Below, in pieces: positions 28,201-35,507 of a stretch of DNA of 64,000 bases. The stretch is from Rugalucina vietnamica (taxonomy: Eukaryota; Mollusca; Bivalvia; Lucinida; Lucinidae). The stretch covers positions 45,029,986-45,093,985 of the forward strand of contig OZ024875.1 of NCBI GenBank assembly GCA_964017185.1, read 5' to 3'. Both the position numbers and the translations under genes were made by a program. Within the stretch, counting starts at the first letter, position 1. The number at the start of each line of letters is the position of its first letter. A model generated the notes under the pieces. It was not told the origin of the DNA and did no database searches. It saw nothing but the letters and a program-made list of their open reading frames with translations.

Positions 28201-31200
28201 AGAACTGATAGTATAAAATATTAAGATACTATGAACTTTCAAAAACTCAATGAAATGCATTACTAATTGTAATTTCTACTATTTGTTTTGCCACATTTTG
28301 TTTGAAACGTGAATGCCAAACATCTTCCATTATCTGATTATTTGGCTCACTTCCGTAACTATAGAGATACTAAGAAATGTTTAATTACCCCACCCACTCC
28401 AATACAGGTCAAGTGCCAAAATAGACATGAATCCATTTTCCTACTGGCGTAACTGATTCATATAAGCCACAACATTTTCCAAATCTGTTTCTTCTTGAAA
28501 TTTAATTCTTATACTGGTTTGTACAGCTTCTTTGCAATGGCAAGCAGCCTCACAGTCAACCCTTTCCTTTTGCAAAGGCAGTGTCTTGTACATCCCTTTA
28601 ACATTGACAAAATGAGGCTGTCCTTAAGTGATCTAGTATATTTGTCTTTGTCGCCAACAAAGGAGTTGTTCCACTAGCATCGTTCTTCTAACCAAAATAA
28701 AATGGTTCCAATATGGCTGGAACCGGTTGGACTGCTTCTAACCAGGTTCGTGTTTGATACAACGAACGTAGAACATGCTGTCTAAGAGCATCGTCTGTGG
28801 GCAGAAATGTTTCTAGAGATTTGCGTAGAGATAATACCGTAACGCATCAAGGTTTGCAAATGTCTCCCCACAATACATGGAAGTGACAACAACTGTAGCC
28901 AAATCAACTGTCCGTGAAATTACATATTCTCATATGGTTTCACTAACTTCCAGCCCTTAACATACTGATGTCATGGCGACTAACAGCATTATGCCAGGCT
29001 ATGAAGCGGCGCAGGTTTGAAATTACGGAATTATTACACAAATCAGTGTTTGTGATAAACATTTACGTGAATCCTCTCTATTTTCTCAGCGAATACTTTC
29101 TTATCTATTGTCTCCAAATAGACACGACGCAATGATACAATAACAAAGCGGTGATAATCGGCCCGATTATTATTATTATTATTATTATTATTAGAAGCAT
29201 GTCACATAGTCCTTGAGCATGTTCTGAATTTTTTAATGATGACATGCGAAAATTACAAATCGATGTGCAGGATTCAAAAGGTTTGCATATGCTTGGTCGA
29301 AAAACGCCACAAGACTGCCAAATATTTCGCACGAGAAAGGCAGCACGGAGAAAATATTTGTTACATGTATAAATGGTAAAGATGCATGTGGGATGAACAG
29401 CAAGCAGAAACTGACGTACAGTGTTTCATGGTTTAGAGAGAAAAAAAATATGTCTATGACGACGGCACAGGGTCGCAAGCGTGGCGTAGAGCCATGTGAA
29501 TTACGTATTTTGATCTGCTTTATACGCTATAAAAACTTTTAAAATAATAATTTGATCTGCGAAAAGCTGTGATAAAAACTGATAAGAAAGGAACACCTTC
29601 GTTTCCTTCATGTGAATTTATCAATAAAAGGGGGAAAATAAAAAACTTCATTCATTAAAATATAATAAATACGATGGTAGGCCTACTTAGCCGCATGGTA
29701 GTTTCAGTTTTCGTGGTATGCGTGTATTTCAGCTGAAACTTTATTTTCTCACAAGCTGTCAAGTTAATTGGAGTCTACCATTCACATCGTGCAACAAAAA
29801 TAACAATAGTTTTTATGGGGGCTGTTCAATAGTTTCCATCAATCTGAATCTGAATATGGGACTTATGCTTTATTCAAAATGTGTAGATGTCTTTAAAATG
29901 CTTCTAGTGTCACATCTGACAGTGAATTAATTTCAAAGTTGCTTATTTCACTTAAGATGCAATAAAATAATGAAACTTTAAAATGTGACCAGAATTTCTT
30001 AAGCATATAAATTGCCAGTCACTTTATGAATGACCCATGAATTCTGGTACAATACTTTTGATGACGTAAACGATCAATATGTCATTCAAAATTGTGTATA
30101 TTTAGGCCGCGTCTCCACGGACATTTTTTCTTTGATAAAGTAGGCTTGTCGCAGAAAAATATGCTCATGTAAATTCAATTCTGTGGCGAAGTTTCATTGT
30201 CAAATATCTGCGACAAAGATGTGCGAGCAATCTTTGCTATGTGTGATCACAAACCCATTGCCAAAGTTTCTGTGACAAATAATCTTCGTCAAAGAAAAAT
30301 TGTCCGTGGGAACGCGGCCTTAAGCAATAAACGGAATTGTCATGAAAAGGTAGGCTGGACATAAAGTGCCAAGACATTAAGATTATTATACATCATTCCA
30401 TTTTTATTGAAGGTCTGACCTGCTTCTATCATCCTTGAGTTGCCTATGAATTATTAGTACCACGAAAACTGGACCAACCATAATACATTATCGAAATATT
30501 TGTCAGAGTTTAATTGATGTAGTATACGGTAATTTAAAATGAACCGCTTAAGCAAGTTTTACAAGAATCTGCTAACCAAAAAGATGCAAGTAGGCAATGA
30601 TCAGGAAAAGGCGCAATCAGAAAGAAATTCCCACTCCAAACACCAAGGTCGGAAAAACTAAATTGACAATAGGTACTTATACTTATAAAACATATCGTAA
30701 GCCGAGTGAGCAGCTCTTTTCCAATAGGCGGCCTCTCAGTTACCTGAACTTAAATAAAAATATGAAAACATACATAAGGTTCAAACAGCACAAAAATGGA
30801 CTCAAAAACATAAAACGAATGGAACCACAACAGAAGTATCGCCTTGGAACGATCAGTAATATAAAATTACTGTGGGGCTTAAACCGGTTTTACAGGCGCC
30901 TAACCTCACCCTCATCTTCTGCAGTGGTTCACAACATTTATTTAGATGTTCGGTCCGCGTGGTAAATCTCTAACTAGTCAATGAATAATCAAGGACAAAA
31001 AGGCTATTATGACACTCAATATTAAAACACTCAATATTAGTATTACTATTATTTTTTTTTTGTTCCTCTTTGTTTCTTTTCTCGACAGACAGGCAATACT
31101 TATGAAAAATATACAACATGCATAGCACGAACATACTCATGTTATGAAAGGGTGCACCTACAATTCTGAAGAAGAAACAAATGGCAACAAACATTTTTTT

Positions 31201-33956
31201 TTTTAAGAATGATTTCATACAAGGCTGATCGCAAATAACAAGATATGTTCAAAGACAGTGCCGCACAGATCAAACTCTGTACTTGAAACAGAACCAATCA
31301 TAATCACAATTCCATTAACACATTTAGACTTTCCTTAGCTCAATAACGGACCATACATACGATCTGTCTTTAAGATAGGAGGCATCATCCATTAAGTCAA
31401 ATATAGCATATGCTGAGTTAACCCCTCCGTTTTATGCGAACTGGAAGTTTTCGCCTATGTGATGTTTCGATCGTGTGTCGTTTCAACCTGGGTCGTTAAG
31501 CCTGTGCGCCACATTGCCCTTCTTTGGTCGATCATTCCTCCCTCATTTTTTCTTAACACCATACGTCCATTGTTGGGCTTTGGACAAATTTGCAATACAT
31601 TTTTAAAGATGCCTGTTGATGTTGATGTTGATAGTTAATGTTTTTTCTGTATGGCTGTGACTGTGCTCGGCATAGTTGTTTTGGTGGATACTGCCGAAAT
31701 AGACAGCCATCTTGATCTTGTATTTCGACCTACAGCCATTATTTGAGGAAAAAGCAAGGTTTAAACATCATGTGATGCATCAACAAAACTCACAAAAAAT
31801 AAAAATAAGCTAAATCATGGTTACCATGGCAACTAAAATTTGAGTATTTCTTATTTTGAAAAAGAATGGAGACAGAATCGATGTTCTGTTATCTGCAAAA
31901 ATATGCATTATATATGAAGTTTGATCCGGATCAATTTTAAGACTTTATATTTCGTTTTGATAAATAAAATATGTGCTGTTGTAAGTTGAGTGGGTGTGAC
32001 AACCTTTTTGTTGGAAATGAACCTTTTCTGAACTGCGTTATGTATAAAATGTGCTGTAAAATACGGTACAGACAATCATAATATTATTGCTTAATAATAA
32101 TTCTATTGTAATACACAGGTTCTTTAAAAGTTATTATTTGTTGGTGAATCAGGTCATTAGTATAACTATTTTAACTATCGTGAAAAAGTGGGTGGGGTAA
32201 GTTGGGACGGATTTATCCCACTTCACCAGATGTGATATCCCTAAGCAGACATTGGTTTCATTATTTGCATGTTATTAATTTCATTTCAAGTCCTAAACTA
32301 TTGTCATAATTGTGTGTACATGAATGGATATTGGGCGACTTAGGTTTTTTGGCATTCAAAAAACTAACAAACAAACAAACAAAAAACGACCATATTCATA
32401 AACACTGTTAAATATAGGTCATAAGCCCATCCATATCAGCATGGTGTTAAGATAAACTCACCCAATTTCTGGAAATCTAAGTTTATGTGTTTGTTTTGAT
32501 ATATAATCTTATTAGTTCAGTGTTTGGACTTCTAACGACGATATAGTTTTAATCCATGTAGCTGGGATCTGTCATTCAAAATCATGCCTATTGTTGGTTA
32601 CCATGGTAACCAAAATTTTAAAAGAAGCTGTTTTGAATAATACTTTTTCATTTGTCTTCCACAGTTTGTATGATACACTAACTTTACACCAAGCTCCTCG
32701 TTTGAATTCATTTTTGTATATGCCTATTAATATAAATGCTATTGTAGGTTGAGTGGGTGGGGTAACCATGTATGAATATAAAAATTGTCCTATCGTTCAT
32801 CATACATAAATATCAAATTGTTTGCTGTTACATGTGTAAAACGTATTGTAGTAAACCATATCTGCTTATTCATGATGTCAGAATGAATAATAGGCTTCAT
32901 AATAAGTTATAAGAAGAAACGTTTGGAAATGATTCTCAGAAAAAAAATAATATTTTCAGTGCTCTTTCATAATCTAACTGCATAAATTTTCAACATGAAT
33001 GACTTAAACCAATGGTATCATACATCATTTTATAGGGTTTTATCAAGGCTTTGCAAATTGTAAGAAACAAACATTGAAAATAAGGTAAAACAATTTTCGG
33101 CAAGCATTTCGGTGCAAAAGGTGCTATAAATTTATTGTTAAACTAGAGGGGCGGGTCATATAAAACAAGGGCAGATAACTCAATGTTCGCCGGCTCAAAT
33201 CAATAGTCAGACGGTGACCTGATATGCCCGAGATATAGGTCATATAGTGCTACATGAAAATAAACTCAAATTACTGCCTCAACGTGATGTAGGGTAAATC
33301 GCTAAAACGACTGATTTCGGGTCTCTGCGTCCTGGACTATTGAAAGCTTGCAAAGTTGAATGGTTTTTATTTATTTATTTATTTTTTATTTTTCATTTTT
33401 TTAACACTAAAATTGACAGCTCATTTATGCATTTGCTTTGGGAATAACAACTTCGATGCGGTTTGCAGTTACTTTCGTAGCTAAAACGCCTCAAGTAGTT
33501 TTGTTTTATATGTCAGTTTGTTTTATCAACACATTATCATTTGTACCTTTTTGATACATGTGATAGGTGATGCTCTTGAAAATAAAATACAATGAAAAAA
33601 TGATTATTCAAAAATCACTTCATCCGCAACTTGGTCATTGTATGGCAAAACAGCAGCTGATTAAATCACAAAATATAGCAATTCAAGAAAGGTTATACTA
33701 TCATGTGACAAAAGACGGTTGATAGATATGCATTTATGACCAATCGTAGGTAGTGTAATTTACCGCGGTAGATCTGCCCACACTGGGCCAATCGCTGGCA
33801 ACGTTACAACTACTGGTCTCTGTCCAAGATGAACTGACTAGTGACATGACACCCTTCACCTACCTGCGATGCTGACTTGGGTGTGTACGCTACCGATAGT
33901 CCGCCGTTAGTGTGCCACACTGGTCGCGCCGTCGCCTCACCGTCGTCATTGTTCAT
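1852..33956 (-). CDS. Gene A: SLC6 glycine-transporter-like gene, 5' half (7 exons, continues off left edge)
   Basis: This gene encodes a Na+/Cl- dependent plasma-membrane amino-acid transporter of the SLC6 family. Seven exons (33864-33956, 22892-23013, 21857-22050, 19352-19495, 18537-18696, 6272-6404, 1852-1986) join in frame to 327 codons with GT-AG junctions. They cover the cytoplasmic N-terminus, the RGNWTGR motif, TM1 ([18 protein letters not shown]), TM2, TM3, the large second extracellular loop with NGT and NET sequons, TM4 and TM5 ([12 protein letters not shown]). TM6 to the C-terminus must lie left of the window. The TM1, TM5 and RGVTLENAG segments resemble glycine transporters more than GABA or monoamine transporters; that family placement is from memory. 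The paralogue gene B lies head to head. Introns reach about 12 kb and are full of transposons. A further small exon between the first two could have been missed, because gene B has one there. Confidence 0.88.
1987..2799. other. Gene A intron, nothing recognised
   Basis: AT-rich sequence with a TATATATAC-type inverted stretch near 2500-2540. The part nearest 2800 may be the 3' untranslated end of the Penelope-like fragment. Confidence 0.5.
2800..3300 (-). mobile_element. Penelope-like element fragment: GIY-YIG endonuclease end
   Basis: On the minus strand an open frame of about 165 codons encodes a cysteine cluster ([12 protein letters not shown]), then [31 protein letters not shown] and PVSQHIAEC, closing with [15 protein letters not shown] and a stop near 2800. 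VIY, YIG and the Arg/His spacing are the GIY-YIG nuclease signature found at the C-terminus of Penelope-like reverse transcriptases of the Neptune/Poseidon kind. The reverse transcriptase part is missing: the frame runs into a (TA)n microsatellite at 3300-3339. The nuclease frame itself shows no break. Confidence 0.85.
3300..3339. repeat. (TA)n microsatellite
   Basis: About 20 TA units lie exactly at the 5' limit of the Penelope-like fragment. They translate as alternating Ile-Tyr and are not part of the protein. Confidence 0.95.
3713..4635. mobile_element. TTAA-flanked inverted-repeat element
   Basis: It begins TTAAGGATATTCGCTGC and ends with the inverse of TTAAGGATGTTCGCTGC, so both ends carry TTAA plus a short inverted repeat. 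TTAA targets suggest piggyBac-type mobilisation. About 0.92 kb, with no transposase frame. Confidence 0.7.
4636..5520. other. Gene A intron, nothing recognised
   Basis: AT-rich, without a conserved frame or a clear repeat on reading. Confidence 0.5.
5521..5755. mobile_element. Hairpin MITE, GAGCCGC family, copy 2
   Basis: It has the same ends as copy 1. Its palindrome core reads CTGTGCAGTTGCTGCACAG in place of the usual CTTCGCGGTTACCGCGAAG, so both arms changed together. Confidence 0.85.
6014..6250. mobile_element. Hairpin MITE, GAGCCGC family, copy 3
   Basis: The copy runs from TGAGCCGCG to GCGGCTCA with the core CTTCGCGGTTACCGCGAAG. It ends about 20 bp from the splice donor of gene A exon 6. 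Confidence 0.88.
6272..6404 (-). CDS. Gene A exon 6 (TM4)
   Basis: The exon is 133 bp, exactly the length of gene B exon 7, between a TTTTTAG acceptor and a GTTTGT donor. It encodes [15 protein letters not shown], then TM4 ([18 protein letters not shown]) and MKGIKTTGK. It lies alone, about 12 kb from the previous exon. A hairpin MITE ends about 20 bp beyond its donor. Confidence 0.9.
6875..7150. mobile_element. Palindromic element, GCCCCAGATG family
   Basis: A hairpin at about 6910-6975 pairs AATAGCCCCAGATGTGACGC with its inverse around GCAGAACGC, followed by CCCCTAAAAATGAAAGTGG. A second copy with the same hairpin and right flank is at 58062-58275, and a degenerate one near 7240-7290. Confidence 0.65.
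7691..9386. mobile_element. Inverted-repeat element with TTTGCTA-type subterminal repeats, split by a LINE
   Basis: The left end starts CATGCTAATTGCTATTTGC, followed by about ten imperfect TTTGCTA/GCTAATTGC motifs. The right end (9338-9386) is the inverse, ending TTTAGCAATTAGCATG. The LINE remnant 8056-9240 lies between. Ends rich in short subterminal motifs suggest a hAT- or similar DNA element; no transposase was seen. Confidence 0.6.
8056..9240 (+). mobile_element. LINE remnant: C-terminal end of the reverse-transcriptase ORF
   Basis: One frame encodes [15 protein letters not shown], then [18 protein letters not shown], and ends with [20 protein letters not shown], a Cys/His cluster, before a stop near 9091. 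These are the post-catalytic motifs of non-LTR retrotransposon ORF2 proteins related to jockey-type LINEs. The palm domain and endonuclease are absent (5' truncation). Two in-frame stops, at 8387-8389 and 8543-8545, break the frame. It is a dead copy; the family is not assigned beyond LINE. Confidence 0.8.
10084..10720. repeat. Short tandem array within a repeat element
   Basis: Three to four units of roughly 140-180 bp share ACCAACNTGC, CAACTTGA, ACATGTTCAAGA and GACCTTGACCTCAAG-like blocks. The array is flanked by AGCGGCGTAGCTCGCCTGAC on one side and CGACGCTGACGCCGGGG on the other. A shorter version is at 15440-15770. Confidence 0.6.
11711..12653. mobile_element. Mariner/Tc1-like non-autonomous element, interrupted
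   Basis: The ends read TACTCAACAAAAAAGTTAAG and its inverse (CTTTTTGTTGAGTA) with TA at both edges, as expected of Tc1/mariner insertions. A reverse-oriented retroelement tail (11803-12010) is inserted in it. No complete transposase frame was seen. Confidence 0.7.
11803..12010 (-). mobile_element. Retroelement 3' tail, 5'-truncated copy
   Basis: On the minus strand it ends in TTTGCCTACTTGTACCTT, the common 3' terminus of a family also seen at 1-36, 20552-21680, 30581-30993, 50456-51039, 52496-52690, 57632-57840 and 60906-61277. Copies differ at the 5' end and agree at the 3' end. Confidence 0.7.
12660..13900. other. Gene A intron, unit 1 specific sequence
   Basis: A MITE fragment (12763-12850), then no recognised feature. 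It has no counterpart in the second duplication unit. Confidence 0.5.
12763..12850. mobile_element. End fragment of the palindromic GAGGCGGTTC MITE
   Basis: It matches the outer CATCCAGAAAACATGTCC and AACTGGGGTATACAGGGG part of full copies and stops before the palindrome. Confidence 0.6.
17585..17795. mobile_element. Worn GGGCCCA MITE
   Basis: ATTAACGGTGTCGTTAGTTA and the right end TTGAACAACTGGGCCC match the family at 44985 and 57272. The central palindrome is decayed. Confidence 0.55.
17930..18166. mobile_element. Hairpin MITE, GAGCCGC family, copy 4
   Basis: It has the same ends, with core CTTCGCAGTAACTGCGAAG. It interrupts the second unit of the tandem duplication. The matching sequence near 14690-14720 in the first unit lacks it and shows the empty site. 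Confidence 0.88.
18537..18696 (-). CDS. Gene A exon 5 (second extracellular loop)
   Basis: The exon is 160 bp with TTTTCTAG acceptor and GTACGT donor. It encodes the glycosylated loop: conserved cysteines (DCRLKL, TDCSDG, NGTCYSG), N-glycosylation sequons NGT and NET, and the terminal SEEYWK motif. Length and phase agree with gene B exon 6. Confidence 0.9.
19022..19095. mobile_element. Fragment of the palindromic GAGGCGGTTC MITE
   Basis: One arm only (GCTCAAAACATTGATTGTGG then TAGAACCGCCTCG), in the gene A intron between exons 4 and 5. Confidence 0.65.
19121..19268 (-). mobile_element. SINE copy lacking its tRNA head
   Basis: It shares body and tail with the SINE at 23776-23980 (TGAGGCTTAACGTCCCAGT on the plus strand) but begins inside the head. 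It lies in the gene A intron next to exon 4. Confidence 0.75.
19352..19495 (-). CDS. Gene A exon 4 (TM3)
   Basis: The exon is 144 bp from a TTTCTAG acceptor to a GTAGAA donor. It encodes [20 protein letters not shown], the TM3 helix with the conserved IYYN motif, then [14 protein letters not shown] leading into the second extracellular loop. It matches the second copy of the duplicated exon 5 in gene B. Confidence 0.9.
20488..21848. mobile_element. GGCCTGGTTTCCACGG MITE interrupted by a retroelement
   Basis: The left end GGCCTGGTTTCCACGGACA is matched by the inverse at 21816-21848. The outer parts are homologous to the uninterrupted copy at 30105-30319. The insert 20552-21680 is flanked by CGT on both sides, and removing it recreates the intact arrangement. 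Its right end lies about 8 bp from the donor of gene A exon 3. Confidence 0.85.
20552..21680 (+). mobile_element. Retroelement fragment: reverse-transcriptase C-terminal region plus long 3' tail
   Basis: The 5' part encodes [18 protein letters not shown] and [20 protein letters not shown], a C-terminal reverse-transcriptase segment I recall as multicopy in marine invertebrates. The 3' part is the about 0.6 kb tail seen alone elsewhere in the window. It is 5'-truncated and broken, with several interruptions. The lineage is uncertain; the constant 3' end with variable 5' ends is non-LTR-like. The probable target duplication is 3 bp. Confidence 0.7.
21857..22050 (-). CDS. Gene A exon 3 (TM1 and TM2)
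   Basis: The exon is 194 bp with TGTAG acceptor and GTCAGT donor. It encodes [28 protein letters not shown] and the TM2 segment ending in CWEFAPLVQ. The unwound AVGLGN stretch and WRFPY are the Na+ and substrate-site signature of SLC6 proteins. A MITE terminus begins only about 8 bp beyond the donor. Confidence 0.93.
22253..22284. repeat. (TG)n microsatellite
   Basis: About 16 TG units in a gene A intron. Confidence 0.95.
22373..22607. mobile_element. Hairpin MITE, GAGCCGC family, copy 5
   Basis: It has the same ends and core as copy 3. It lies in the gene A intron between exons 2 and 3, just after a (TG)n run at 22253-22284. Confidence 0.87.
22750..22860 (-). mobile_element. SINE tail fragment beside gene A exon 2
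   Basis: It carries the same tail (TGTTTAACGTCC, CAGTCATGTCGGGACGGAGC). It stops about 31 bp from the splice donor of gene A exon 2. Confidence 0.7.
22892..23013 (-). CDS. Gene A exon 2 (pre-TM1 region)
   Basis: The exon is 122 bp between a CCCAG acceptor and a GTAGGT donor. It encodes [11 protein letters not shown]... and then [18 protein letters not shown], the conserved run-up to TM1, and aligns residue for residue with gene B exon 3. The acceptor has a weak pyrimidine tract. Gene A splits the following Gly codon, where gene B continues without an intron. Confidence 0.85.
23047..23316. mobile_element. Palindromic GAGGCGGTTCTAACG MITE, full copy beside gene A exon 2
   Basis: Terminal repeats AAAACATGCCCATG and CGGGCATGTTTT flank a central palindrome GAACCGCCTCGCCGAGGTGG with arms through AACATAGATTGTGGG. 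A flanking repeat (ATATCACAAA) occurs on both sides. It begins about 33 bp upstream of the exon 2 acceptor. Confidence 0.85.
23776..23980 (-). mobile_element. tRNA-derived SINE, near full length
   Basis: Read on the minus strand, a tRNA-like head with A-box (TGGCGTAGTGG) and B-box (GGTTCGATCCC) is followed by a body containing TTGAGCAAGGCACATTAACT and a tail that ends near GACGTTAAGCCTCAACACAA. Headless copies of the same body and tail occur at 19121-19268, 22750-22860 and as a fragment at 55340-55425. The layout is that of the tRNA-headed SINEs known in molluscs. Confidence 0.8.
24675..24745 (-). mobile_element. tRNA-like SINE head of a different type
   Basis: It has A-box (TGGCTCAGTGG) and B-box (GAGTTCGAATCC), but the acceptor arm does not pair, so a working tRNA is unlikely. 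A SINE-like tail fragment (about 24790-24860) lies next to it. It sits inside the inserted element 24474-27271. Confidence 0.55.
26328..26605. mobile_element. Palindromic GAGGCGGTTCTAACG MITE, full copy
   Basis: GGAAAACGTGTCCGTG and GGGCGTGTTTTCG ends, central palindrome GAACCGCCTCGGCGAGGCGG and the CCCCAC/GGGT-type asymmetric arm. It lies inside the inserted element 24474-27271. Confidence 0.85.
28036..28063. repeat. (CAA)n microsatellite
   Basis: About eight CAA units after an A-run. Confidence 0.9.
28440..28990 (-). pseudogene. Remnant of a multicopy cysteine-rich gene carried by the large element
   Basis: On the minus strand, reading frames interrupted by shifts spell [20 protein letters not shown] (about 28855-28915), [20 protein letters not shown] (28748-28807), then [12 protein letters not shown] and [11 protein letters not shown]. 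This order (an LPPT-like helix, xxYQxxxWLxAxxP, then a CxC...GLxCxxxC cluster) is the C-terminal part of a protein family I recall as very abundant and unnamed in cnidarians and bivalves, usually preceded by a GEDTDLLVLL-type PIN-like nuclease region. The nuclease part was not found. At least two frame changes separate the pieces. Family identity is from memory and function is unknown. Confidence 0.5.
29166..29192. repeat. (TTA)n microsatellite
   Basis: About nine TTA units. Confidence 0.9.
30105..30319. mobile_element. Intact copy of the GGCC...CCACGG MITE
   Basis: About 215 bp between GGCCGCGTCTCCACGGACA and its inverse (TGTCCGTGGGAACGCGGCC). It is the uninterrupted counterpart of 20488-21848. 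Confidence 0.85.
30581..30993 (-). mobile_element. Retroelement 3' tail, 5'-truncated copy
   Basis: It is the reverse-oriented homologue of 21290-21680, including ACCACTGCAGAAGCTGAGG-like and GGCGCC blocks, with the shared 3' terminus at about 30581. It lies inside the large inverted-arm element. Confidence 0.75.
33864..33956 (-). CDS. Gene A exon 1 (start codon and N-terminus)
   Basis: The exon has an ATG at 33956-33954 followed by 31 open codons ([17 protein letters not shown]...), ending in CAG before a GTAGGT donor, phase 0. It encodes a polar cytoplasmic N-terminal tail. The phase matches the next exon exactly. No earlier in-frame ATG was seen; the two AATG-type triplets close by are out of frame or internal. 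Confidence 0.7.
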
Positions 33957-34276
33957 TGTCAAACTCAGGCGGTCTGCAGCTTTGGCCTGATTTTAAAATA
34001 TTTATAACAATGTATGTTACATGTATTTATAAACGTTCTAGGACATGTATAAAAGACAGTTACTAAATCTAAATTCAGTTTTAAGCCCCTTTAAATGTTA
34101 TTTCAGCTCAAGGGGGAAAGTAATTACAAGTGTTCCTAACACAGGAAATGACGTTGAAAAAAGCGTTATTCTGCCTCACTATGACATGTATATATTTACC
34201 CATGTACTTTATACGAAATAGATATTGTTTAAACCAATATACAATACTAGACGTAACAAAAATTTAAAACCACACG

Positions 34277-34341
34277 GGGCGCCCGGATGGCTCAGTCGGT
34301 AGCGTCTTTGGTTTCAAGTTCGAATCCTGCTGGCGACGCCA
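34277..34341 (+). pseudogene. Degenerate tRNA-like sequence (tRNA pseudogene or SINE head)
   Basis: An A-box (TGGCTCAGTCGG) and B-box (AGTTCGAATCC) are present, with complementary ends, but the interval between them is too short for a full anticodon arm. It lies between the two transporter start codons, just upstream of a palindromic MITE. It is probably a tRNA relic. Confidence 0.55.
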
Positions 34342-34364
34342 GTAAAATATCGATTATTTAAAAA

Positions 34365-34650
34365 CATCAAGAAAACATGTCCGTGAAATGCGTACCCCCT
34401 AAAACCCCACTTTTATATAGAAAAACTGGGATGTGCAGGGGTATACCTATTTTTTTTCTTATTTTTGCTCCAAAACATACATGTAGATTGTGGGTACTCG
34501 TTAGAACCGCCTCAACTAGGCGGTTCTAACGTGTATCCACAATCTATGTTTTGAGCAAAAATAAGAAAAATATCTTCTTTTTTCTTTTCTTTCTTTCTCT
34601 TTTTTCAGCTGAACTTTTTTCAATTTTTAAAGCTCAAAAATCAAATTGTT
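34365..34650. mobile_element. Palindromic GAGGCGGTTCTAACG MITE, 3' end worn
   Basis: It starts GAAAACATGTCCGTG. The palindrome core reads CCGCCTCAACTAGGCGG. The 3' end fades into T-rich sequence. It lies between the two transporter start codons. Confidence 0.8.
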
Positions 34651-35486
34651 AATATGGTTTGACTGTCACCTTTCGGGTGCCTAGCCTTAAGTCTATCTCC
34701 TGTAAATTAGATTAACACTGAGGAATAGCAAGATGCAAAGCTCTTTCCAGCGTGGTAGCCATTCGGCTAAGCATCCAGCAGAACAAAGATGAAGAGGACA
34801 ACCAAATAAACAGGCAACAAATATATCACAGCAACGTAACCAAAATGGTGTAAGGTGGCCCATGTATGCTGGTTGTCCATGTAAGATCATGTAACCATGG
34901 CAATGTCATACTGAATACAAATATAGATTATATTGTCAAAACCGATGTATCTTGTACATAATCGATAGTTATCACTGGGGTCCCTTAATCTGTTAAGAAC
35001 TCAACAGATGCTATTGAGTTTAATAAACACAATGTGTTCAAGGTGTTTTAAATCGATAGCCTTACCATGTTTTAGGTTTTTTACGTCCCTTCAACACTAT
35101 CTCAGATGCATGAATGTTCCATTATGCCATTTTCTCACACAATATTGTATCGATAGTTTGTTTATTATGTTTTCTTGTGTTAATAATATAGGCTATTCGT
35201 TACGGATGGCTAGTTAATTATGCGTCACTATTTAGAAAATTCAATACTGGTACACCTGAACAAATGATTTTACCTGTTAAACATGTTAAGAGTCGGCGAA
35301 CATGGCGGAAGTTTTTATTGGACGAAATTTGTCATTCATTAGCAATGTTTATTACATTTTATATTAATAGACAGACGGGAGAGTTTAGCGTTTATATATG
35401 TATTTGATAATCACAACTTTAATTCAATCAATCCTTAAAATGCATTGACTTAAGTTACTTAAAAAAGTTTTAATATATTGGATACG

Positions 35487-35507
35487 ATGCCTGGACTTAA
35501 AGGGGGA
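35487..35507 (+). CDS. Gene B exon 1 (proposed start, 7 codons)
   Basis: The short open run MPGLKGG begins with the ATG at 35487 and ends in GGA before a strong GTAAGT donor, phase 0, matching the phase of exon 2. No other ATG upstream of exon 2 gave a compatible donor on reading. The exon is too short to be certain without transcripts; an alternative first exon is possible. Confidence 0.45.

Larger units (their letters stand above)
27720..32570. other. Interior of the large inverted-arm element
   Basis: Holds the cysteine-rich gene remnant, a MITE (30105-30319), a retroelement tail (30581-30993), microsatellites, and additional arm-like subrepeats (for example 31810-31990, carrying GGTTACCATGGCAAC). 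The remaining stretches, 29200-30100 and 31000-31800, show nothing I could name. Confidence 0.5.
24200..33342. mobile_element. Large element with about 0.7-0.8 kb inverted arms
   Basis: The left arm (24200-24473 plus 27272-27715) is the inverse of the right arm (about 32575-33342). Matching blocks include TAGTCCAGGAC, GAGGCAGTAATTTGAGTTTA, AACATTGAGTTATCTGCCC, CAAAACATTTC-type A/T blocks, TACCCCACCCACT and GGTTNCCATGGTAACC. The left arm is split by another element (24474-27271). Without inserts the unit is about 6 kb. It encloses a minus-strand cysteine-rich gene remnant (28440-28990), a MITE and a retroelement tail. It fills most of gene A intron 1. The superfamily is unknown. Confidence 0.65.
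33957..35486. promoter_or_regulatory. Presumed divergent promoter interval between genes A and B
   Basis: The 1.5 kb between the two start codons must hold the 5' ends of both genes if the first exons are right. At about 35297-35307 there is CATGGCGGAAG, resembling joined YY1- and ETS-type core promoter motifs, followed by a short upstream ORF (ATG at about 35301, about 21 codons). No clear TATA box was identified. A degenerate tRNA-like sequence and a MITE copy (about 34277-34650) also lie here. The promoter role is inference from position. Confidence 0.4.

Noticed and set aside
34277-34341. Possible functional tRNA between the transporter genes
   Set aside because: The anticodon region is too short for a cloverleaf although the promoter boxes remain. 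Listed as a relic instead.
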